From positions 14,738-78,737 of the forward strand of contig CAKUJB010000001.1 in the NCBI GenBank assembly GCA_934661165.1: a stretch of DNA of 64,000 nt. The letters are read 5' to 3'. Shown one piece after another: positions 58,119 to 64,000 of this stretch. A model generated the notes under the pieces. It was not told where the DNA came from. It worked only from the letters and a program-made list of their open reading frames with translations, and ran no database searches. Position 1 is the stretch's first letter. Each line of letters begins with the position of its first letter. The DNA is from an uncultured Microbacteriaceae bacterium (GTDB lineage: Bacteria; Actinomycetota; Actinomycetes; Actinomycetales; Microbacteriaceae). The position numbers and the translations under genes were made by a program.

Positions 58119-59055
58119 GGATCGCCTCCTCGAGGTCGGTGTGCCGGAACTCGTAGCCGCTGCGCAGCAGCGTCTCGGGGAGCACCCAGCGGCTCTTGAG
58201 CACGAGCTCGGCCTCGGTGCGCATCGCGAGGCTGCCGAGCTCGAGCACCCAGCGCGGCGTCGGCGGCCCGAATGCGGTGCCCACCGCCCGTCGCAGGGCC
58301 GCCATGAACTCCCGGTTGTCGGTCGGGGTCGGCGTCCCGATGATCACCGGCCCGTCGATCTCGGGATGCTCCCGAAGGTGGCGGACGATACCGGAGACGT
58401 CGTCGATATGGGCCCAGCTGAAGCGCTGCGCCCCGCGCCGGGTGCGCGGCGGCAGCCAGGTCCGGGCCGCTCGACGCCCTGGCAGCGGCAGCCACCAGCC
58501 GTCGTGGTTCGCCCCGCCGAGCCCGAGCCGCGCCAGGCGGGCGAGCGGACCGAGCGCACCGCCCGCGCCGAGCACGATCGTGATGCGCAGCGGGATCCGT
58601 CGCGTCCCGGGGAGCTCGCCGGCCATGAGCTCGGCCTCCCAGGCGCGCGCGAGGTCCTCCGAGAAGAGCTCCATCCCGAGCTCCCCCGTCGACTCGGTCT
58701 GCGCCGCGTCATCCGCATGGCGGTAGATCGTCGCCGTCGAGGCGTTGAGCCACAGCGGCGGCGGCGCTGCGGCCGCCGAGATCGCCTCGCGCAGGGCGCG
58801 GGTCGTCGCGAGGCGCGAGCGCAGCAGCTCGGCGCGATTGCGTGCGGTGTAGCGGCAGTTCACGCTCTTGCCGGCGAGGCCGACGACGAGCTCCGCGCCG
58901 TCGACCGCCGCCGCGAGCCCGCGGGCGTCATCCCAGCGCAGATCGCTTCCGGCACCCCGCCCAACCGTGACGACCTCGAGACCCTCGTCGCGGAAGTCCG
59001 CGTGCAGTCGCGCCCCGAGGAATCCCGAGGCGCCGCCGAGGACCACGCGGCTCAT
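58099..59055 (-). CDS. TIGR01777 family NAD-dependent epimerase-like protein
   Basis: The 318-residue SDR-like protein has GGASGFLGARL at the N-terminus (nucleotide-binding), GLAGKSVNCRYT and the family motif WAHIDDV near residue 225. An Arg-rich insert (RRAARTWLPPRTRRGAQR) precedes that motif and is longer than in typical members. The function is unknown; relatives are annotated as nucleoside-diphosphate-sugar epimerases or SulA-like cell division inhibitors, without firm proof. It is in an operon with pgmB, GH65 and DUF885. Confidence 0.85.
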   Translation of the reverse strand: MSRVVLGGASGFLGARLHADFRDEGLEVVTVGRGAGSDLRWDDARGLAAAVDGAELVVGLAGKSVNCRYTARNRAELLRSRLATTRALREAISAAAAPPPLWLNASTATIYRHADDAAQTESTGELGMELFSEDLARAWEAELMAGELPGTRRIPLRITIVLGAGGALGPLARLARLGLGGANHDGWWLPLPGRRAARTWLPPRTRRGAQRFSWAHIDDVSGIVRHLREHPEIDGPVIIGTPTPTDNREFMAALRRAVGTAFGPPTPRWVLELGSLAMRTEAELVLKSRWVLPETLLRSGYEFRHTDLEEAIRASLAR

Positions 59056-60707
59056 CGAGACAGCGCCCAGCGCAGGGTGTCGAGCCCGACACCGCCCAGA
59101 TCGAGCGCGCGCGAGTGCCACGCCTTGACATCCCACTCCGCGCCGGCTCGGTGCCGTGCGTCCTCGCGGAGCTCCTCCCAGATGCGCTGCCCGATCTTGT
59201 ACGACGGCGCCTGCCCAGGCCAGCCGAGGTAGCGATTCGTCTCGAAGACGAGGAACGGGTCGGGCATGTGGACATGCTCGCGCATCTGCCCGAGCGCGTA
59301 CTCGTAGTCCCACACGCCCGTGCCGTCGAGGCGCGGCTTGCCGAGGTGGACGCCGATGTCGAGGACGACCCGCAGCGCCCTGAGCCGCTGGCCGTCGAGC
59401 ATCCCGAGCCGGTCGGCGGGATCGTCGAGGTAGCCGAGCTCGGCCATGAGCCGCTCGGCGTACAGCGCCCAGCCCTCGCCGTGCCCGGAGACGAAGTGCT
59501 GTCGCCGCCAGGTGTTGAGCACCGCGCTGCGGTGGATCGCGTGGCCGTTCTGCAGGTGATGTCCCGGCACGCCCTCGTGGTAGACGGTCGTGAGCTCGCG
59601 CCAGGTGTCGAACTCCGTGACGCCCTCCGGCACGCTCCACCACATCCGACCCGGCCGGGCGAAGTCCTCGCTCGGCGGCGTGTAGTAGATGCCGCCGGTC
59701 TGCGTCGGCGCGATCATGCACTCCAGGCGGGTGAGCGGCTCCGGGATGTCGAAGTGGCTCGCGCCGAGCTCGGCGATCGCCCGGTCGGAGACCTCCTGCA
59801 TCCAGTCGCGGAGCGCCTCGGTGCCGTGCAGCTTGCGGGTCGGGTCCTGCTCGAGCACTGCGATCGCCTCGGCGACGCTCGCGCCGGGCACGATCTGCCT
59901 CGCGATCGACTCCTGCTCCGCGGCCATCCGCGCGAGCTCCGCGACACCCCATTCGTAGGTCTCGTCGAGATCGATCTCCGCGCCGAGGAATCCGCGGGAG
60001 GCGAGCGCGTACGCCTCGCGACCGACGGCGTCGACGGGACTCGCGCGAGGCGCGAGCTCCTCTCGGAGGAATGCGTGGAGCCGGCCGTATGCGGCATCGG
60101 CCTGCTCGCCGCCCGCCGCGAGCTCACGCGCGAGCCGCGGGTGCGAGGCCGCGCCCTGCCTCGCGAAGGCACGGAAGAAGCCCTCCGGCGCGAGCTGCGC
60201 CTCGAGCTGCCGCATGACGCCCTCAACCTGCCGCAGCGCGGGCACGACGCCCGCGTCGATGCCGGCCCGCAGCGTCTCGGCATAGCCGTCGACCGCGCCG
60301 CCGACGCGGCGCATCCGCTCGGCGATCCAGGACCAGTCCTGCTCGGTCTCGGCCGGGACGAGATCGAAGACCTCGCGGATGCACTGCGCCGGGGAGGCGA
60401 TGACGTCGAGGTCCCGCAGCTCAAGTCGGGCCTCGTGGCGCGCCAGGACGAGCTCGAGCTCGCGCCCGAGGTCGCGCTGCGTGACCTCGTCCACCTCGTC
60501 CGCCGCGCGGGCCTCGCGCAGCCGGCTCAGCGCCTGCCGTGCCGCGTCCGCATACGCCTCGGCCCCGGCCGGCGAGTAGTCGCCGTACTCGCCCTCACGC
60601 CCGGCCCGGCCGAGCATCACGCGAGCCTCGGGGTGGAGGTCGAGCTCGCGGTCGACCCAGTCCTCCGCGATCGCGTCGATCGCGGTCGGCACCCGGGCGG
60701 CAGTCAC
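59052..60707 (-). CDS. DUF885 family putative metallopeptidase
   Basis: The 551-residue cytosolic protein has the DUF885 motif HEGVPGHH (H377, E378, H383), a variant of the zinc-binding HExxH, and GHGEGWALYAERL downstream, which supplies the third ligand. No signal peptide is present. Members are thought to be carboxypeptidase-like enzymes. The start is GTG 60707, six bases after TAGGGT. It leads an operon with TIGR01777, pgmB and GH65 through successive overlaps. Confidence 0.9.
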   Translation of the reverse strand: MTAARVPTAIDAIAEDWVDRELDLHPEARVMLGRAGREGEYGDYSPAGAEAYADAARQALSRLREARAADEVDEVTQRDLGRELELVLARHEARLELRDLDVIASPAQCIREVFDLVPAETEQDWSWIAERMRRVGGAVDGYAETLRAGIDAGVVPALRQVEGVMRQLEAQLAPEGFFRAFARQGAASHPRLARELAAGGEQADAAYGRLHAFLREELAPRASPVDAVGREAYALASRGFLGAEIDLDETYEWGVAELARMAAEQESIARQIVPGASVAEAIAVLEQDPTRKLHGTEALRDWMQEVSDRAIAELGASHFDIPEPLTRLECMIAPTQTGGIYYTPPSEDFARPGRMWWSVPEGVTEFDTWRELTTVYHEGVPGHHLQNGHAIHRSAVLNTWRRQHFVSGHGEGWALYAERLMAELGYLDDPADRLGMLDGQRLRALRVVLDIGVHLGKPRLDGTGVWDYEYALGQMREHVHMPDPFLVFETNRYLGWPGQAPSYKIGQRIWEELREDARHRAGAEWDVKAWHSRALDLGGVGLDTLRWALSR

Positions 60708-60713
60708 CGATCC

Positions 60714-60719
60714 ACCCTA
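60714..60719 (-). promoter_or_regulatory. Leaderless -10 (TAGGGT) of the DUF885-GH65 operon
   Basis: TAGGGT on the minus strand is six bases before the GTG at 60707, in the 20-bp gap after polA. Confidence 0.6.
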
Positions 60720-60727
60720 ACCAGGCC

Positions 60728-63376
60728 TCAGTGGCCGGCCGCGTCCCAGTCCGGCCCGACGCCGAGCTGGACGTCGAGCGGGACCGCGAGCGAGGCGGCG
60801 CCCGCCATGCGGGTGACGACGAGCTCCTGCAGCGTTTCGAGCTCGCCTGCGGCGACCTCGAAGACGAGCTCGTCGTGCACCTGCAGCAGCATCCGGCTGC
60901 CGAGTCCCTGCTCGCGGAGGTCGCCGTCGATCGCGATCATCGCGCGCTTGATGATGTCGGCGGCGCTGCCCTGGATGGGCGAGTTGAGCGCCGCGCGCTC
61001 CGCGTTGTCCCTCGCCACCCGGTTCGACGACGTGAAGTCCGGGAACGAGCGGCGGCGGCCGAAGATCGTCGTCGTGTAGCCGTCGACCTTCGCCTGCGCG
61101 ACGCCGGCCCGGAGGTAGTCGCGCACCCCGCCGAAGCGCGCGAAGTAGTCTTCCATGAGGGCCCGCGCCTCCTTCTGGTCGATCCGCAGCTGCTTCGCGA
61201 GGCCGAAGGCCGAGAGCCCGTAGACCAGCCCGTAGGACATCGCCTTCACCTTGACGCGCTGCTCGGGGGTCACCTGCTCCGGCGCAACGCCGAAGATGCG
61301 CGCGCCGACGAAGCGGTGCAGGTCCTCCCCCGAGCGGAACGCCTCGATGAGCGCCTCGTCGCCCGAGAGGTGCGCCATGATGCGCATCTCGATCTGCGAG
61401 TAGTCCGCGGTGAGCAGCGTCTCGGCGCCGTCGCCCGCGATGAATGCGCTGCGGATCTCCCGCCCGACATCCGTGCGTGCCGGGATGTTCTGCAGATTCG
61501 GGTCGTTCGAGCTGAGCCGACCCGTCGCGGCCCCGGTCTGCTCGTAGTTCGTGTGGATGCGGCCGTCGGGACCGATCGCGGTCGACAGCGTCTCGACGAT
61601 CGAGCCGAGCTTCGTCGACTCGCGGTGGCTGAGCAGCAGGTCGAGGAACGGGTGCGGGTGCTGCTCCTGCAGGTCGGCGATGGCATCGGCGTCCGTCGAG
61701 TAGCCCGTCGCCGTCCGCCGCGTCTTCGGCATCCCGAGCTCGTCGAAGAGCACCGCCTGCAGCTGCTTCGGGCTGCTGAGGTTGACCTCGCGGCCGATCG
61801 ACTCGAACGCCGCCGCGGCGAGCTCGGCGGACTGCGTCTTGAGCCTGGTGTGGATGCCGTCGAGCACCTCGCGGGAGACCGCGACCCCGGCCGTCTCCAT
61901 CCGCCCGATCACCGGGACGAGCGGCACCTCGATCTCCGTGTAGATCGAGCGGGAGCCGTCGTCGAGCGCCTCGCGCGTGGCGGCCTCGATCCGCCGGATG
62001 TACCAGGCCTCGGTCGCCGGGGACAGCGGCCCGACCTCGGGCACGAGTTGATTCGCGTCGCCCGACGGGACCTCCTCGCCCAGCCGGCGGAGCACCTGCT
62101 GCTGCAGCGAGAAGCCCTTCGTCCACGGCTCGAGCAGCCAGGAGGCCAGCGCCGAGTCCCCCGCGAGACCGCCGACCTCGATGCCGTGCGCCGTGAGCAG
62201 TCGCAGCTGCCGCTTCGCGGCGCTGAAGACCTTCGGCGCGGGACTCGCGAACCACGCCTCGAGCGCCGCGTAGTCGGGGCGATGCGGCCCCCACGGCACC
62301 CAGACGCTCTCATCCTGCGACGCGAGCCCGATGCCGGTGAGCTCGCCGTCGTGCTCCGCGACCTGGACCGCGATGGTCCCGCTCGTGGCGCTGAGCCAGT
62401 GGGCGAGCTCCTCGTCGACGAGCTGGCGCACCGCGGGGAACCCCGCGCCGTCGGTCCCGCCGGCATCCGCCGCGGCGGCCTCGACCGGCCCGGACTTCAG
62501 CACGCGGTCGGTGAGCGTGTTGAACTCGAGCCTGCGGAACACATCGCGCAGGGCCGCCTCGTCGATCGGGCCCCGCGCGAGCTCGTCGAGCTCGTACGAG
62601 AGCTCGAGATCGCGCACGAGCGCGTTGAGTCGCCGGTTGCGCAGCGCATTCTCCCGCTCGTTGCGCAGGTTCTCCCCCGCGACGCCCTTGATCTCGTCGG
62701 CGTGCTCGAGGATGCCCTCGACCGTCCCCCACTGGGCGATCCACTTGGCGGCCGTCACGGGGCCGACCTTGGTGATGCCCGGCAGGTTGTCGGCCTTCTC
62801 GCCGACGAGCGCCGCGAGCTCGGGATACTGCTGCGGCCAGACCTGGTACTTCGCGTGGACGGCCTCGGCGTCGTAGTGCTTGAAGTCGCCGACCCCGAGG
62901 CTCGAGGGGTACAGCACCGTCACGTGGTCGTCGACGAGCTGGAAGGTGTCGCGATCCCCTGAGACGACGAGCACTTGGAAGCCGGCCTCGGCGCCCCGCG
63001 TCGCGAGCGTCGCGAGGATGTCGTCGGCCTCGTAGTCCTCCTTGACGATCCACTTGACGCGCATCGCGTCGAGCGCCTCCTGGAGGAGCGGCACCTGGCC
63101 GATGAACTCTGGCGGCGTCTCGCCGCGGCCGTCCTTGTAGGCGGGGTACTCCCGGGTGCGGAACGAGTAGCGGGAGATGTCGAAGGCGACGGCGATGTGG
63201 GTCGGCGCGTGCTCCTTGATGAACTTGAGCAGCGTCGTGATGAAGCCGTACGGCACCTCGGTGTGCTGACCGCCGCTCGTGACGAAGCGCCCGGTCGGAC
63301 TCAGTGCGAAGAAGGCGCGGAACGCGAGCGAGTGGCCGTCGAGGACCAGAAGCGTAGGCTTCGACGCGGACTCCAT
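60728..63376 (-). CDS. polA: DNA polymerase I
   Basis: The 882-residue protein has an N-terminal 5' nuclease domain (residues 1 to about 300, with VVSGDRDTFQLV and helix-hairpin-helix GITKVGPVTAAKWI). The middle domain keeps no Asp-x-Glu or other proofreading motif, so the 3'-5' exonuclease is probably inactive. The polymerase domain is complete, with motif A DYSQIEMRIMAHL, motif B region RVKVKAMSYGLVYG and motif C LQVHDELVFEV. It fills gaps after UvrABC excision. It starts at ATG 63376, seven bases after TAGGCT. Confidence 0.97.
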   Translation of the reverse strand: MESASKPTLLVLDGHSLAFRAFFALSPTGRFVTSGGQHTEVPYGFITTLLKFIKEHAPTHIAVAFDISRYSFRTREYPAYKDGRGETPPEFIGQVPLLQEALDAMRVKWIVKEDYEADDILATLATRGAEAGFQVLVVSGDRDTFQLVDDHVTVLYPSSLGVGDFKHYDAEAVHAKYQVWPQQYPELAALVGEKADNLPGITKVGPVTAAKWIAQWGTVEGILEHADEIKGVAGENLRNERENALRNRRLNALVRDLELSYELDELARGPIDEAALRDVFRRLEFNTLTDRVLKSGPVEAAAADAGGTDGAGFPAVRQLVDEELAHWLSATSGTIAVQVAEHDGELTGIGLASQDESVWVPWGPHRPDYAALEAWFASPAPKVFSAAKRQLRLLTAHGIEVGGLAGDSALASWLLEPWTKGFSLQQQVLRRLGEEVPSGDANQLVPEVGPLSPATEAWYIRRIEAATREALDDGSRSIYTEIEVPLVPVIGRMETAGVAVSREVLDGIHTRLKTQSAELAAAAFESIGREVNLSSPKQLQAVLFDELGMPKTRRTATGYSTDADAIADLQEQHPHPFLDLLLSHRESTKLGSIVETLSTAIGPDGRIHTNYEQTGAATGRLSSNDPNLQNIPARTDVGREIRSAFIAGDGAETLLTADYSQIEMRIMAHLSGDEALIEAFRSGEDLHRFVGARIFGVAPEQVTPEQRVKVKAMSYGLVYGLSAFGLAKQLRIDQKEARALMEDYFARFGGVRDYLRAGVAQAKVDGYTTTIFGRRRSFPDFTSSNRVARDNAERAALNSPIQGSAADIIKRAMIAIDGDLREQGLGSRMLLQVHDELVFEVAAGELETLQELVVTRMAGAASLAVPLDVQLGVGPDWDAAGH

Positions 63377-63383
63377 ACCTGCC

Positions 63384-63389
63384 AGCCTA
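63384..63389 (-). promoter_or_regulatory. Leaderless -10 (TAGGCT) of polA
   Basis: TAGGCT on the minus strand is seven bases before the ATG at 63376. Confidence 0.6.
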
Positions 63390-63421
63390 GGCACGCTCGC
63401 CGACATACCTCGAAGGACGAC

Positions 63422-63853
63422 ATGGTCAAGCTGCCCGACGACATCCACCCCGCCCTTCGCGAGCGGCTGATGCGCTCCGAGGGCGGCGCGCTCGCCGCGA
63501 AGATGGGCATCGAGCTCGTGGAGCTCTCCGCCGAGTACTCGGTCGCGCGCATGCCCGTCGAGGGCAACACCCAGACGATCGGCATCCTCCACGGCGGCGC
63601 GCACGTCGTGCTCGGCGAGTCGCTCGGCAGTCTCTCCTCCGCGGTGCACGGCGGCGCCACCCGCTTCCCGGTCGGCATCGAGATCAATGCCACGCATTCG
63701 CGATCGGTGGACTCCGGCTGGGTCACCGGCACCTGCCGCGCGATCGCGCTGGGACGGACGCTGTGCACCCACGAGATCGTCATGACCGACGACGACGGCA
63801 ACCGGCTCTCGACGGTCCGGATGACGAACTACCTCCGCGAGCTCCGCGCCTGA
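63422..63853 (+). CDS. PaaI-type hotdog thioesterase
   Basis: The 143-residue single hotdog domain has the PaaI/YbgC-type motif ILHGGAHVVLGESLGS near residues 58-73; the Gly-Gly and Glu residues line the thioester site. It hydrolyses acyl- or aryl-CoA esters; the substrate is not evident. AAGGA lies four bases before the ATG, which is short but usable. It is divergent from polA. Confidence 0.88.
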   Translation: MVKLPDDIHPALRERLMRSEGGALAAKMGIELVELSAEYSVARMPVEGNTQTIGILHGGAHVVLGESLGSLSSAVHGGATRFPVGIEINATHSRSVDSGWVTGTCRAIALGRTLCTHEIVMTDDDGNRLSTVRMTNYLRELRA

Positions 63854-63862
63854 TCGGACCCG

Positions 63863-63872
63863 CGCATTCCTC
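63863..63872 (+). repeat. Intergenic copy of CGCATTCCTC motif
   Basis: This copy of the enriched decamer lies between the convergent thioesterase and ANTAR genes, outside any coding sequence. Confidence 0.6.
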
Positions 63873-63875
63873 CCG

Positions 63876-64000
63876 CTACTTCTTGGGGGCGAGCTGCTCG
63901 ACGATCGTCTGGGCGACCTCGAACATCGTGAGGCGGCGGTCCATCGAGGCCTTCTGGATCCAGCGGAACGCCTCGGGCTCGGTGAGCCCCATCTTCTCGT
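63876..64000 (-). CDS. ANTAR-domain response regulator, C-terminal end
   Basis: The last 41 codons of a minus-strand gene run off the right edge. The visible sequence (EKMGLTEPEAFRWIQ, then KASMDRRLTMFEVAQ) is the three-helix ANTAR RNA-binding domain, ending LAPKK before TAG. The protein is probably a PdtaR-like (Rv1626-type) antitermination regulator, but its receiver domain is outside the window. Confidence 0.88.
   Translation of the reverse strand, partial: EKMGLTEPEAFRWIQKASMDRRLTMFEVAQTIVEQLAPKK

Overview
The window is a gene-dense (about 95% coding), GC-rich (around 70% by eye) actinobacterial chromosome segment with no rRNA, tRNA, CRISPR array, transposase or phage gene. RbpA, WhiA, OpcA, an actinobacterial ADP-glucose glucosyltransferase/GlgC pair, a C-terminal ANTAR domain, RapZ and GTTCACC Pho boxes point to Actinomycetota. 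The neighbourhoods suf-ctaA, tkt-tal-pgi-zwf-opcA-pgl, gap-pgk-tpiA-secG-rbpA and polA-rpsA-coaE-uvrBAC resemble Micrococcales, probably Microbacteriaceae. That placement is an inference from gene content, not from a phylogeny.

Layout. 1-6.6 kb: end of a sirtuin, a TSUP permease, two GT4 glycosyltransferases, an alpha/beta hydrolase, a DEDDh exonuclease, zinc-independent L31 and an ABC ATPase. 6.7-14 kb: divergent glgA(glgM)/glgC, serB, a FabG-like reductase, DUF3099-SURF1, an ABC-F ATPase and BioY. 14-19 kb: Fe-S assembly operon sufB-sufD-Rieske-sufC-sufT divergent from heme A synthase ctaA. 19-25.8 kb: phosphate regulon pstSCAB, PhoP/RegX3-type regulator, PhoR/SenX3-type kinase and PhoU, with GTTCACC Pho boxes. 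25.8-34.8 kb: ctaB divergent from the pentose-phosphate operon tkt-tal-pgi-zwf-opcA-pgl. 34.8-41 kb: rbpA, secG, tpiA, pgk, gap, sodA, whiA and rapZ, all on the minus strand. 41-48.6 kb: uvrC, uvrA, uvrB, coaE. 48.7-53.2 kb: a DUF4126 protein and a two-component module in which the kinase is translationally coupled to a seven-helix membrane protein ending in a degenerate GGDEF domain; the response regulator gene carries four CTGAGG repeats at an exact 11-bp period upstream. 53.3-64 kb: rpsA, an operon of GH65 phosphorylase, beta-phosphoglucomutase-like HAD, TIGR01777 epimerase and DUF885 protein, then polA, a hotdog thioesterase and the end of an ANTAR regulator.

Regulation. At least 23 genes have a -10 hexamer TAnnnT (mostly TAGGCT, TAGACT or TAGCGT) only 6-9 nt before an ATG or GTG, with no ribosome binding site. 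This indicates widespread leaderless transcription and fixes many start codons. Several divergent pairs share very short promoter regions.

The most unusual signals are: (i) a decamer CGCATTCCTC present 11 times (CGCATTCCT 15 times) in coding and intergenic DNA on both strands, far above base-composition expectation; (ii) the kinase/degenerate-GGDEF/response-regulator module with its four-iteron operator; and (iii) a perfect 16-bp palindrome upstream of uvrA that resembles, but is not, the actinobacterial SOS box.
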